Notes: generated by a model not told the origin, from the letters alone. Shown: positions 55,359-63,724, counted from the stretch's first letter. The stretch is DNA of 64,000 bases from Micromonospora sp. MA102 (GCF_025460765.1 NZ_JAMWEG010000013.1:62001-126000), one strand, 5' to 3'. Numbers and translations: made by a program.

Positions 55359-55439
55359 ATTGGCCGGCGCGCCGGCCAATGCCGGCGCTTGCGCCGCCAG
55401 CAGGCCGAGCGCGGCCGGCGCGGCCCGCTTGCGGGCCGC
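55359..55439. repeat. Cluster of three palindromes
   Basis: In the gene-free stretch 55060-55591: a perfect 22-bp palindrome (55359-55380, centre GGCGCGCC), CGGCGC-TT-GCGCCG (55383-55396), and GCGGCCCGC-TT-GCGGGCCGC (55420-55439). The last two share a GCTTGC turn. Could be terminators or the end of a lost mobile element. Confidence 0.6.
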
Positions 55440-55470
55440 CTTGATCTGACAGAGCGCAATTCGGCAGTGC

Positions 55471-55538
55471 GGGCGTTCAATCGACCTGTCCCGTCACGGG
55501 ACATGCTTGACATTCGCGTCCCACCAGATGCTTGACAT
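55471..55538. repeat. Left flank with direct and inverted repeats
   Basis: GGGCGTTCAATCGACC (55471-55486) recurs as a direct copy at 56408-56423; GTCCCACCAGATG (55518-55530) recurs inverted at 56389-56401. ATGCTTGACAT is itself repeated at 55503 and 55528. The arrangement frames one gene (55592-56353) like the ends of an insertion element. Confidence 0.55.
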
Positions 55539-55591
55539 GATCGGCCCAGTTTGTTGGAAGAGTCGGTGGTCCGGCACCCGTACTGTGGGGC

Positions 55592-56353
55592 GTGTCTGCA
55601 TTCCAAGCAGCGGTGGTCCGGCAGCGCCGGACCGTCCTCGCCATCGCTCTGGCCATCTCTGTCGGCTATCCCCTAGTGCTGTGGTTCGCTGGCTCGGACC
55701 ACAAGATCGTTGACGTGCTTGTTATCGGGCTCCTAGTTGGCTCTTTGATCCTGTTGGCGCTGTTGGGTTATGCCTTGCCGGATGAGCGGCCTGCAGTCTT
55801 CGTCGTACGGCCGGAGGTCTCGTCCTTCAGCACGCCGTCCAGCTCCGTTGCCGTTTGGGGCGCCGTTGCTCTGGCGTTGGCAGCCTCCGCGCAGATCAGC
55901 TCTGTGGTCCGACCGATCTGGACACACAACCTGCGGCCCCTCGACGCCGTCCTGCCGGTCCTGGTCTCCGCGCTGGCAGGTAGGCAGATGGTCTTAGCCT
56001 GGTGCGGGTTCCTTGTTCACCTGCGGCCTGAGGGCCTGTGGTGGCGCACACTGGCCGGGTCAGTGCGGGTGCCATGGGAGGCATTGGCCCCCGGCTACCC
56101 GCAACGGCCGGCCCTGTACGCCGACACTCTGACCCTCACCTACGCCCGACCCGACCTGGTACGTCGTCGCGGCCTCGTGCTGCGCCCGCGACGGCTACCG
56201 ATCAAGACCGTCGACGCCTGGTTCATCAGCGACGCGATCTGGTACTACCTCGCACATCCCGAACATCGGGCAGCGATCGGAACCGAGGCCGAATACCGCC
56301 GCCTGCTAGACGTGCTGAGGGACAGACCTGCCGACCCAGCCCCCCACGGCTGA
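55592..56353 (+). CDS. Hypothetical membrane protein framed by element-like repeats
   Basis: GTG 55592 gives 253 residues with two N-terminal helices (TVLAIALAISVGYPLVLWFAG, IVDVLVIGLLVGSLILLALLGY), one or two more at about 85-105 and 125-140, and a C-terminal soluble part (LRPEGLWWRTLAGSVRVPWEAL..) that resembles the PH-like domain of bacterial membrane proteins. No family assigned. It is bounded by the direct and inverted repeats at 55471-55530 and 56389-56423. Confidence 0.65.
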   Translation: MSAFQAAVVRQRRTVLAIALAISVGYPLVLWFAGSDHKIVDVLVIGLLVGSLILLALLGYALPDERPAVFVVRPEVSSFSTPSSSVAVWGAVALALAASAQISSVVRPIWTHNLRPLDAVLPVLVSALAGRQMVLAWCGFLVHLRPEGLWWRTLAGSVRVPWEALAPGYPQRPALYADTLTLTYARPDLVRRRGLVLRPRRLPIKTVDAWFISDAIWYYLAHPEHRAAIGTEAEYRRLLDVLRDRPADPAPHG

Positions 56354-56388
56354 AGCTGGCGGCATCTCCTAGAGCCACTGTCGTAATG

Positions 56389-56423
56389 CATCTGGTGGGA
56401 CTAGACAGGGCATTCAATCGACC
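56389..56423. repeat. Right flank matching the 55.47-55.53 kb repeats
   Basis: CATCTGGTGGGAC (inverse of 55518-55530) followed by GGGCATTCAATCGACC (direct copy of 55471-55486, one mismatch). Confidence 0.55.
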
Positions 56424-56567
56424 GACTGTGACACTGCGCGACGCGCGGTCAACGGCAAATGAGGATGGCCGCACCTCACGATCGATACGCCACAGTTGAT
56501 CGCACGCGTTCACCGGCCTGGGGGTCGCACCGGGCCGACGTTTTCCCTCAAGGGGATTTAGGCAGCG

Positions 56568-57053
56568 TCAGAGGCAGCTAGGCCGCAGATCCCGAGGCGT
56601 GTAGGTGATCTGCAGGTGATAGGTCCCCCCGGCGGTGCTGAGCACCTGGAGGCTCCACGTGCAACTGGTCCCGTCCGACTTCACGGCGTCGTACACATGG
56701 CTGCCGTGGCCGAACGCCTCCCAGCCGCTGGCGCGGGCAAGATCCGCGTAGAAGCGCGACACGTCGTCGACGGCACCGGCTCCGGTGACCTCGCGGTCGA
56801 GCATTCCAAGGCTGGGCGGCCCCGGACTCGCCCAACCGCAGCTCACAGTCTCGGTCGCCGCTGCCATGGTGGCGCCGGGTGGCGTCTGGGTCAACACCGG
56901 CTCCTGACGCAGTGCGGCGACCGTCTTCGGGTCCGGGTGGCAGTCGCGGGCAGCGATTTCCCCCGATATGGCGTCGCCCAAGTCGCCACAGCCCCCAAGG
57001 AACAGCCCCAACGCGGCCACCACGACAGCGGGGCTGACAACGCCGACTCGGCT
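56568..57053 (-). CDS. Putative lipoprotein
   Basis: GTG 57053 gives 161 residues with a lipoprotein signal (VSRVGVVSPAVVVAALGLFLGGC, lipobox LGGC); longer starts up to 57155 are possible. The mature part (CHPDPKTVAALRQEPVLTQTPPGATM.., VSCGWASPGPP, DDVSRFYADLARASGWE, CTWSLQVL) has paired cysteines and ends PSCL. Resembles secreted actinomycete hypothetical proteins with no known role. Confidence 0.65.
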   Translation of the reverse strand, partial: SRVGVVSPAVVVAALGLFLGGCGDLGDAISGEIAARDCHPDPKTVAALRQEPVLTQTPPGATMAAATETVSCGWASPGPPSLGMLDREVTGAGAVDDVSRFYADLARASGWEAFGHGSHVYDAVKSDGTSCTWSLQVLSTAGGTYHLQITYTPRDLRPSCL

Positions 57054-57326
57054 CACGGCACACACCCCCGCAGTGCTCGATCTTGGCCTAGTGAGCATAG
57101 GTTCGGGGTCTCCTGGTGCACCAGCCCTGGTCCAGAGCCGCGGCCGGCCGGACACCTACCCCAGCTCGGCATGTGAGTGCGCCCACGATGCTCAGGTGCC
57201 AACGGCTGCAACCAGGACGACTGACCACCAAGGCCGGCTGTCGTCCATGTGCTGGGAGGACCCGTCATGCATGTGGTGGGACAGGGCCTTCAGAACTTGG
57301 GCGCGCTGGTGACCCGTGGAACATCG

Positions 57327-57364
57327 AAGGCCCTGACCGGGACTCGCGTCCTGATCAGGGCCTT
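57327..57364 (-). terminator. Terminator of a former tRNA-Gly gene
   Basis: AAGGCCCTGA (57327-57336) pairs with TCAGGGCCTT (57355-57364), 10-bp stem with 18-nt loop, just 3' of the tRNA-Gly 3' half as read on the minus strand. Confidence 0.65.
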
Positions 57365-57369
57365 TGGCG

Positions 57370-57413
57370 TGGAGCGGGTGACGGGAATCGAACCCGCACT
57401 GTCAGCTTGGGAA
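57370..57413 (-). other. 3' half of tRNA-Gly(CCC), attachment-site core
   Basis: Minus strand reads TTCCCAAG (anticodon CCC loop), T-arm GCGGGTTCGATTCCCGT, acceptor CACCCGC, T, CCA. The 5' half (no GCGGGTG partner within 80 bp) is absent, so it is not a working tRNA. Such 3' halves mark the distal end of an integrative element; the native terminator lies to its left, so the element should extend right. Confidence 0.8.
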
Positions 57414-57500
57414 TTGTCGATATCCGCCTGTCTACTGCGTCGACGGCCTGGTCTCGGCGGTCCCTCGTGGCCTCGGCTGACCCCTGCTGTCCCGGCTCAA

Positions 57501-57519
57501 TGGCACGCTAATGGCACGC
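57501..57519. repeat. Paired TGGC motif S4
   Basis: TGGCACGCTAATGGCACGC, 11-bp period, 87 bp right of the tRNA-Gly(CCC) half. Confidence 0.6.
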
Positions 57520-57581
57520 CGCGCTGCGCTCCTCGGCAGTGACCGTCCGATCATGCCCGGGTACCTTCGTACGGAGGTTTT

Positions 57582-58073
57582 GTGAGTAGGACGTGCTTCG
57601 TCGAGTTCAATGGCTCGGGCTTCTGGGCGTTCAGCGACAGCCTTGCTGTCTTGCTCGGTCAGGCCGTTGTGGTGGCGGAGGAGATGGCGGCTGATCGGCA
57701 CTCGGCGGCCGTTGAGGACGTGGTCGATCAGCTTCGTGTGAGTGCGGTCGTGACCGACCTTGGCCTACATGTCGACGAGGACTGGCGTGGTGATCGACTT
57801 GATCTGCTCATGCAGCTGATCGAGGAGGCAAACCGGCGACTGGGTGAGCGTGGGCGCGTGACAGCGTCCGAGGTCAAGGGCTGGACAGCGCTTGGCGACG
57901 ACGTGATCGAGCTGCGGCGCGACACGGTGAATACGGCGCCGGTGATCGAGCTGGGGCAGGGCGTGTTGCAGCTGCTCCGAGAGAGGCTTCCGCCCGCCCC
58001 AGAGGGGACGTGGTGGTTCTACGGCGTAGAAGGTGGCCGTCAGACCATCGTCATGCGGAACGTGGAGAGCTGA
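57582..58073 (+). CDS. Hypothetical protein
   Basis: GTG 57582 preceded by ACGGAGG. 163 residues (SRTCFVEFNGSGFWAFSDSLAVLLGQAVVVAEEMAAD.., ending GTWWFYGVEGGRQTIVMRNVES). Soluble, mixed alpha-beta, no signal. No family recognised. Confidence 0.65.
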   Translation: MSRTCFVEFNGSGFWAFSDSLAVLLGQAVVVAEEMAADRHSAAVEDVVDQLRVSAVVTDLGLHVDEDWRGDRLDLLMQLIEEANRRLGERGRVTASEVKGWTALGDDVIELRRDTVNTAPVIELGQGVLQLLRERLPPAPEGTWWFYGVEGGRQTIVMRNVES

Positions 58074-58136
58074 TCCCGACTTGTAGGTCGCCTCGTCCGT
58101 CGCCTGGCCACGCCTCTGGTCTTAATGAGGGAACCT

Positions 58137-58264
58137 CAGTTTGGAAGGACGAAGATCGCGGCCGACAAGGCCCTGGTGGGGCAGGCCAGCCGGAGGATGT
58201 GGGGACCATTCGTGCCCGCTGGCGACCGCCGGGGGTACGGGCTACTGGCACGTGGATGGCACGG
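58137..58264. repeat. Dispersed repeat A, copy 2 (with pair S5)
   Basis: 128 bp, same layout as copy 1: starts CAGTTTGGAAGGACGAAGATC, ends in TGGC pair S5 (58246-58264). Lies in the gap before the hydrolase gene. Confidence 0.8.
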
Positions 58265-58310
58265 CAACCAAGGATGCGAGGGGTAGCAGGCACCTCGTAC
58301 GGTTGACGGG

Positions 58311-59297
58311 GTGTTGTTCGAGCCTGTGACTGCGGAGCTGTCATTCGAGGACGACGGGAACGAGCTGGTCGGCGATTTCGTCCGACCGCCCTGGCCGGGT
58401 CCGTACCCGGCGGTGGTCTTCGTCGAAGGTTCTGGTCCGGGAGGTCGCGACCAGGGGTCGTGGCAGGCGAGGCTTGCCGCAGCCGGCTTTGCGAGCCTCG
58501 CCTATGACAAGCCTGGTTCTGGAGCGTCAACGGGCGATTGGACCAGTCAGACCATGGCCGGCCGTGCCGAGGAGACCGTGGCTGCGGTCCAGGCCGTGAG
58601 AAGCCGCGAGGACGTGCTATCCGGTGCGGTCGCGCTGATCGGCGGCAGCCAGGGAGGCTGGGTGGCTCAACTGGCGGCGTCAGCGGACGACAGGATAGCG
58701 GCGGTGGTGACGGTGTCAGGTCCGGGCGTGAGCGTGCGAGTTCAGGAGGAGTACCGGCTCCGCCACCAGTTCGCGGCGGAGGGCTTCAGCAGCCCGGACA
58801 TCCAGCAGGCGCTTGTTCTGCTACGCGACCAGGTTCAGCGGGTTCAGTCAGGCGACGACCCGGCGCGAGTGCACGCCGCGCAAGCGCAGTGGCATGCCGC
58901 CCCCTGGTATCCGCTACTCGCCGGAACGACACCCGAGTCCATCGCATTCATCGCGGGCATCGCGGACTACGACCCTGCCCCGGCACTGGCAGCCCTGAGA
59001 TGTCCGCTGCTGGCAATCTTCGGCGCAGATGACCTGCTGGTGCCGGTAGAGGCGAGCGTGCGCGCCATCAGTAACACCCTGAAGGACGCACGCCATGCCG
59101 ATCACGCGATGGTGGTCTTTCCCTGCGCTGACCACAACATTCGCGTCTACACGGGCAAGGGACCCGCGCAGGTCAAGCAGGGTCGCTACACGCCGGCCGA
59201 GCGGGCTCCGGGCTTTGACGAACTCATCGTCACCTGGCTACAGCGCCGCTTGCCGCCGCTCGCCCTCCGCGAGGAACCTGTCCTTCAGTCGGCCTGA
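58311..59297 (+). CDS. Alpha/beta-hydrolase (dienelactone-hydrolase/esterase-like)
   Basis: GTG 58311. 328 residues with the hydrolase marks PAVVFVEGSGPGGRDQGSW (oxyanion region), LIGGSQGGWVAQLAAS (nucleophile Ser), FGADDLLVP (Asp) and CADHNIRVY (His). Cytoplasmic esterase- or peptidase-like enzyme; substrate unknown. Its 3' end overlaps the convergent small gene by 13 nt. Confidence 0.85.
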   Translation: MLFEPVTAELSFEDDGNELVGDFVRPPWPGPYPAVVFVEGSGPGGRDQGSWQARLAAAGFASLAYDKPGSGASTGDWTSQTMAGRAEETVAAVQAVRSREDVLSGAVALIGGSQGGWVAQLAASADDRIAAVVTVSGPGVSVRVQEEYRLRHQFAAEGFSSPDIQQALVLLRDQVQRVQSGDDPARVHAAQAQWHAAPWYPLLAGTTPESIAFIAGIADYDPAPALAALRCPLLAIFGADDLLVPVEASVRAISNTLKDARHADHAMVVFPCADHNIRVYTGKGPAQVKQGRYTPAERAPGFDELIVTWLQRRLPPLALREEPVLQSA

Positions 59298-59578
59298 CCG
59301 TCATCGGGAATGGAAACGAAGCCGTCGTTCCAGTGGTCCTCGTCGAGGCTGTAGCGGTTGATGTAGAAGCAGTCGGGCTCGTCGCGGAAGCCAGGCAGCT
59401 TCCTGGCTCGCTTTATCCGCTCCTCCGCTCGTGCCTCCGACGAGTACACCCCCAGAATTTTGAGGTCGTCACCGTCTTCCTCGTCGCAGACCAGCTCGCC
59501 GGCTTCGTCTCGGTGCGTTGTTGGTCGCCCGTCGAGCCACCGGGCGTGGCGGACGTGCCAGAGCAGGAAGACCTCCAT
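59285..59578 (-). CDS. Small DUF7336-like protein
   Basis: ATG 59578 gives 97 residues (MEVFLLWHVRHARWLDGRPTTHRDEAGELVCDEEDGDDLKILGVYSSEARAEERIKRARKLPGF.., CFYINRYSLDEDHWNDGFVSI). The pattern (LLWH start, GVYSSEARAEERI, YSLDEDHWNDGFVSI end) is that of a widespread small family of unknown function. The longer frame upstream is not needed. Confidence 0.7.
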   Translation of the reverse strand: MEVFLLWHVRHARWLDGRPTTHRDEAGELVCDEEDGDDLKILGVYSSEARAEERIKRARKLPGFRDEPDCFYINRYSLDEDHWNDGFVSIPDDGQAD

Positions 59579-59747
59579 GCAGCCGGAAAGATCGCTGGGG
59601 AACACCTCGTCTGCCACGTACCGCTCCTCTGCCTCAAGCCCATCTCCGCCGTGAGTCCGCACATCGTGAAGCAGGCCTGTTCGGCTTCGCCCGGACTCAC
59701 GGTGGAGGGCGGCGGCCGGCAGACCCGAGCCAAGGGCGGCCCGAGCA

Positions 59748-59843
59748 GCTAATGGCCCACGGATGGCCCGCAAGATCGAAGCGGGGGAGTGGCCGACCGG
59801 CCCAGGATCGGGGATGCAGCCTCTGACCTGGGCCGGAGGCCGG
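59748..59843. repeat. Dispersed repeat B, copy 1 (with pair S6)
   Basis: About 96 bp starting GCTAATGGCCCACGGATGGCC (pair S6 at 59753-59771), followed by CAAGATCGAAGCGGGGGAG; more than 85 % identical to 60751-60845. It abuts the tRNA-Gly(TCC) half directly. Confidence 0.8.
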
Positions 59844-59887
59844 TGGAGCGGGCGACGGGAATCGAACCCGCACCGTCAGTTTGGAAG
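59844..59887 (-). other. 3' half of tRNA-Gly(TCC), attachment-site core
   Basis: Minus strand reads CTTCCAAAC (anticodon TCC loop), T-arm GCGGGTTCGATTCCCGT, acceptor CGCCCGC, T, CCA; 44 nt like the other halves. No 5' half nearby. Repeat B lies on its left, repeat A on its right, the layout of an attachment site with arms on both sides. Confidence 0.8.
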
Positions 59888-60004
59888 GACGAAGATCACG
59901 GCCGACAAGGATCTGGTGGGCCAGGTCAAGGCTGCGAGGGTGTGACCGTTCGTGCCCCCTGGTGACCATCCGGGGTGCCGGCGACTGGCACGTCGATGGC
60001 ACGG
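59877..60004. repeat. Dispersed repeat A, copy 3 (with pair S7)
   Basis: 128 bp running on from the tRNA-Gly(TCC) core, ending in TGGC pair S7 (59986-60004). Shows the original link between repeat A and the core; copies 1 and 2 keep only 11 bases of that core. Confidence 0.8.
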
Positions 60005-60054
60005 CGGAACGTCCGGCTGGATCACTGCTACGCGGATGTCGGTAGGCTTCGCAC

Positions 60055-60468
60055 GTGTCGGAGCAGGGTTGGCGTGAGCTGACGCCGAAGACGATTCCCG
60101 CCCTTCTCTCGGTCGTGGACTGCGGCGATGGATGCATCCGGGAGCTGACGTTGAGGTCAACGTACGGACCCGATGCTGCGCAATCTGCTTCCGTAGTCAT
60201 CGACGTTCGGCACGCGTCCGAGCCCGGCTGGGTACAGCTCACGATCGAGCTAAGGGGCTTGGTGCACCGCAAGATCGTGGACATCAACACCTTCTCCTGG
60301 GTGATGCTCGATCAGCCACAGGTGGTGCAGGACGACGCTGCCCTCTTGCACCTAGACCTCGATCCCACAGGTGAGATTCGAACACCTGCTGACATGGCGC
60401 AGCACTCCCACGTGTACCTAGCCGCGAGGGGACTGCGGTGGCGGCTCGACCCGCTGCCAGCAAGCTAG
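60055..60468 (+). CDS. Hypothetical protein
   Basis: GTG 60055 gives 137 residues (SEQGWRELTPKTIPALLSVVDCGDGCIRELTLRSTYG.., SASVVIDVRHASEPGWVQLTIELRGLVHRKIV.., ending LRWRLDPLPAS). Soluble, beta-rich; no family recognised. Confidence 0.6.
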   Translation: MSEQGWRELTPKTIPALLSVVDCGDGCIRELTLRSTYGPDAAQSASVVIDVRHASEPGWVQLTIELRGLVHRKIVDINTFSWVMLDQPQVVQDDAALLHLDLDPTGEIRTPADMAQHSHVYLAARGLRWRLDPLPAS

Positions 60469-60539
60469 TGCCGTGACCACAAACGTTCGCCGGGTCGGTC
60501 GCCGGGGAGTTTGTCGTACTGGTGGTGTTGGGTGGGGTT

Positions 60540-60638
60540 GTGCCTCGTCGTCGGGATCCTGCCGCTCCTCCGGTGGTGCATCGCACCGCGCGTGTGGCGT
60601 TGCGGGTGACGTCCGGGCAGCGGCGGCAATGCCATGGA
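60540..60638 (+). pseudogene. N-terminal remnant of an IS605-type TnpB gene
   Basis: GTG 60540 opens PRRRDPAAPPVVHRTARVALRVTSGQRRQC, close to the N-terminus of actinomycete TnpB/OrfB proteins (VVHRT.RV.LRVT.GQRRR), then runs into a stop. The rest of the gene is missing. Confidence 0.5.
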
Positions 60639-60750
60639 CGCTGACGAAAGGCTGGACCTCCCAGAAGAGCTGGTCCTCTGTCCTCTGGAAGATTCGCCTC
60701 GCCCTCTGCCACAGCCGTGATGATCGCCTAGGCAGGCAACTGTCGCGGTA

Positions 60751-60845
60751 GCTATGGCCCCCGGATGGCCCGCAAGATCGAAGCGGGGGAGTGGCCGACC
60801 GGCCCAGGATTGGAGGACGCTGCCTCCGACCTGGGCCGGCGGCCG
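60751..60845. repeat. Dispersed repeat B, copy 2 (with pair S8)
   Basis: About 95 bp matching 59748-59843; contains TGGC pair S8 (60755-60773). Here no tRNA core follows, so only the arm is left. Confidence 0.8.
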
Positions 60846-60981
60846 ATCGTGGCCGGTAGTTCGCCACTGAGTGCCAGGTCACCGACCTCGCGCATCCCGC
60901 CGAAGGTGCCGTCCATGTCCAGCACGAAATGCAGACCGACGTCGTCGCGGCCGATCCAGTTCAGCTGCGGCACGGGGTGGG

Positions 60982-61170
60982 TGATCGTGAGGAGGCGTCC
61001 ACCCGCTGGCCGGCCAGCCGGACGGGGTCGGCCGGGCGCTGCTGATGCTCGCCGGCTGGGTGATCAACCTGGCCGTCGTCGAATGGGCGCTGCGCAGGCG
61101 GCCGACCAAGCCAGCCCGGAGCATCCAGCGCCGCGCCGACGCTTCCGCCGGCGTTCTGGCCAGCCAATGA
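60982..61170 (+). pseudogene. C-terminal remnant, DUF2306-like membrane protein
   Basis: The frame ending at 61170 reads GRALLMLAGWVINLAVVEWALRRRPTKPARS.., like the last helix and basic tail of DUF2306-type membrane proteins. Upstream is unrelated sequence, with a minus-strand scrap (FVLDMDGTFGGMREVGDLAL, 60870-60950) that looks like another gene fragment. Confidence 0.4.
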
Positions 61171-61348
61171 CGGGAATGCGCCAAGGAGGTCGAGGTGGCT
61201 CCGACCCCGGCCTATGCGGAGAGTGCGGCTATGGAGCCGTTCGTCGATCAGCCGGTAGTGGGGTATGCGCCGATGGCGAGCCTGCGGCCGGGCTGGTGCC
61301 CGTAGCCTGTCATCAGGCGAGGACGGTGCGGAGGTCCGGAGGACGTCG

Positions 61349-62536
61349 ATGGTGACCGAGGGCGGCGCCAACACGGCGGCTCCGACCCCACGGGACCCCG
61401 GCCGCCCCGCGTTCCTGGAACTCTTCTTCGACCTGACGTACGTCTTCGCGATGATCTCCCTGGTCAGGACGCTCGCCGACGACGTGAGCTGGACCGGCGT
61501 CGGCCAGACGCTGGTCCTGCTGCTCGCGTTCACCCTGGTCTGGGCGGTGACCACGTGGGCCGCCGACACCCTGGACCTGACGCGGCCCGCGGTCCAGGTG
61601 CAGTTCATCGGGGTGGCGGCCGGCAGCCTGCTGCTGGCGGCCGCGGCACCCGACGCCTACGACGGTCGCGGCCTGCTCTTCGCGATCACCTACCTTGCGA
61701 TCCACCTCGGTTCGAGCACCTACTACCTCCTGCTCGTCCCGAGCGCGGCCGAGCCGCGTCGCAGCGGCCGGATCTTGTTCTGGTACACGATCGCCGCCGT
61801 CGGCTGGATCGGCGGCGCGCTGGCCACCGGCCACACCCGCCTCCTGCTCTGGGCGGCGACCGTCGCCATGGAGTACGTCGCCGCCTCGCTCGGCTGGCCG
61901 CTGCCGAAGCTCGGGCGGTCGCAGCCGCAGGAGTGGCGGCTGGTTGGCGAGCGGGTGGCCGAGCGGTACCGGCAGTTCGTCATCATCGCGCTCGGCGCGT
62001 CCATCTTCGTCATCGGGACGACCTTCAGCCTGAACGACTACACCGCGGACCGGGCGTGGGCGCTCCTGGTGGTGTTCACGACCGTGGTGGCGGCCTGGCG
62101 CATCTACATCTACCGGGCCGGCGAGCTGCTGACCGAGGCCATCGCGCGATCGACGAACCCGTCACTGCTCACGCAGTCCGCCGCGGTCACTCACCTGATC
62201 ATGGTATCGGGCATCGGCGGCATGGCGGTCACGAGTCACCTCGTCGTGATGCGTCCCTTCGGGGAGACGCCGCCCTCGTGGGCTGCGGTCATCCTCGGCG
62301 GACCGGCGCTGTTCCTGGTCGGCCGCGCAGTGCTGGACTACACGGTCTTCGGTCGGATATCCCGGTCCCGGCTAGCCGGGCTGGTCCTGCTGGCCGGCGC
62401 GGCGCCGACCGCGGACCTGCTTCCGCCGGTCGCGGTCGCGCTGCTCGCCATGAGCATCCTGGCCCTGGTCGCTGCGGCGAACCTGGTGAGCACTCGCCGG
62501 CACGCCCGGGCCCCGATGCCACCGGCGCTCGGGTGA
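61349..62536 (+). CDS. LtrA-family membrane protein
   Basis: ATG 61349 after GGAGG. 395 residues, about eleven to twelve helices, with the LtrA signature at the N-terminus (RPAFLELFFDLTYVFAMISL), a WPLPKLGRSQPQEW loop, and ERYRQFVIIALGASIFVIGT. LtrA-type proteins were named for low-temperature growth in Listeria; function in actinomycetes is unknown. Tail to tail with a paralogue 3 bp away. Confidence 0.85.
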   Translation: MVTEGGANTAAPTPRDPGRPAFLELFFDLTYVFAMISLVRTLADDVSWTGVGQTLVLLLAFTLVWAVTTWAADTLDLTRPAVQVQFIGVAAGSLLLAAAAPDAYDGRGLLFAITYLAIHLGSSTYYLLLVPSAAEPRRSGRILFWYTIAAVGWIGGALATGHTRLLLWAATVAMEYVAASLGWPLPKLGRSQPQEWRLVGERVAERYRQFVIIALGASIFVIGTTFSLNDYTADRAWALLVVFTTVVAAWRIYIYRAGELLTEAIARSTNPSLLTQSAAVTHLIMVSGIGGMAVTSHLVVMRPFGETPPSWAAVILGGPALFLVGRAVLDYTVFGRISRSRLAGLVLLAGAAPTADLLPPVAVALLAMSILALVAAANLVSTRRHARAPMPPALG

Positions 62537-62539
62537 CCT

Positions 62540-63724
62540 TCACCCGGTCGGCACGGTGACCCGGACCGGCCGCGTGTGCGCGGGCAGCGTCTCCCAGGCC
62601 AGGATGAGCAGCAGCACCAGATTCGCCACGATCAGGATGGCCAGCGGCGGAAGCAGCGCCATCACCGGGGCGATGACGCACAGCACCACGATCCCCACCG
62701 CCCGGGACCACAGGACCCGACCGGTGAGCACGGCGTCGAACAGGCAACTCCCGAGCAGGAACAGCGCCGGCCCGCCCAGGATGACGGCGATCCAGGCGGC
62801 CGGCGCCGCCCCAAACGGCCGGTCGATGACCAGCGAGACGCTGGTCGACACCACCAGCACCCCGCCCACCATCACCAGGTGGCTGTACGAGGTGGAGGTG
62901 CCGGGCCGGACCCGCTCCACCACCGTGACGGCGGGCGGTGCCAGCAGCTGCCGTACCCGCTGGAAGTAGAGCTGGAAGAGCACGACAGCGCTGGCGAATC
63001 CGACGAAGCTCGCGGCCACCCGGCCGGCCTGGAAGCCGCTGCCGGCCAGCCCGACGCCGCAGCTCAGGATCAGCTCGCCGAGGGCGATGATGAAGATCTC
63101 TCGATGCCGCTCGGACAGGTGGGCGCCGGTGAAGATCTGACTGGCCAGTTCGGTGCGGCCGAGTTTCGGCGTCGGCCAGCCCAACCGGGCCGACCCGAGG
63201 TCGACCGCCACCGCGACCGACCAGAGCAGCAGCCGGGCGGTTCCGTGCACGAACGCCCCGGCCACCCACGGCAGCGCCGTGACGCCCAACCAGAAGAACA
63301 CTCGGATGCTCCGGGCCTGGATCGGGCGATTGACCCGGGTACCGGGGATGAGGACGGCGTCGCGGACGAGATGGATGCCGAAGTACGCCGCGACGAACAG
63401 CCAGCCGTAATCGGCGAAGGCGTACGGCACCGCGATCGCCATCAACATGGTGCCGAACATGACCGCCAGGACGGTGGCCTGGATGACCGGCAGCCGCGGG
63501 TTGAACAGATCGGTGAGCCAGGCGGTCAGCACCCAGACCCACCAGGCGGCCATCAACAGGACGGCGGTCTCGGCTGCGCCCCGGACGGTGAGATCCTCGG
63601 CCAGCCCCGCCGAGAGCCTGGAGAGCATGAAGATGTAGACCAGGTCGAAGAAGAGCTCCAGGAACGTCGGATAGCCAGGCTCGCCGCGCCGGCGAAGGAT
63701 CCGGGGGAGCGGGCTGGGCCTCAC
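62540..63724 (-). CDS. LtrA-family membrane protein, paralogue
   Basis: GTG 63724 preceded by GAAGGAGG is preferred to an upstream ATG whose extra 50 residues look non-coding. 394 residues with YPTFLELFFDLVYIFMLSRL, WPTPKLGRTELASQ, ERHREIFIIALGELILS: same layout as the neighbour, so the pair arose by an inverted duplication or shares descent. About eleven helices. Confidence 0.87.
   Translation of the reverse strand: MRPSPLPRILRRRGEPGYPTFLELFFDLVYIFMLSRLSAGLAEDLTVRGAAETAVLLMAAWWVWVLTAWLTDLFNPRLPVIQATVLAVMFGTMLMAIAVPYAFADYGWLFVAAYFGIHLVRDAVLIPGTRVNRPIQARSIRVFFWLGVTALPWVAGAFVHGTARLLLWSVAVAVDLGSARLGWPTPKLGRTELASQIFTGAHLSERHREIFIIALGELILSCGVGLAGSGFQAGRVAASFVGFASAVVLFQLYFQRVRQLLAPPAVTVVERVRPGTSTSYSHLVMVGGVLVVSTSVSLVIDRPFGAAPAAWIAVILGGPALFLLGSCLFDAVLTGRVLWSRAVGIVVLCVIAPVMALLPPLAILIVANLVLLLILAWETLPAHTRPVRVTVPTG

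Noticed and set aside
57370-57450. Complete tRNA-Gly gene
   Set aside because: Only the 3' 44 nt are present; no matching 5' acceptor or D-arm occurs nearby.
59763-59945. Short frame reading GRRESNPHRQFG
   Set aside because: This is a chance translation of the tRNA-Gly 3' half and its repeats, not a protein.
53538-60773. CRISPR array from the repeated short motifs
   Set aside because: Pairs are isolated, spaced by hundreds to thousands of bases, with no regular spacers and no cas genes.
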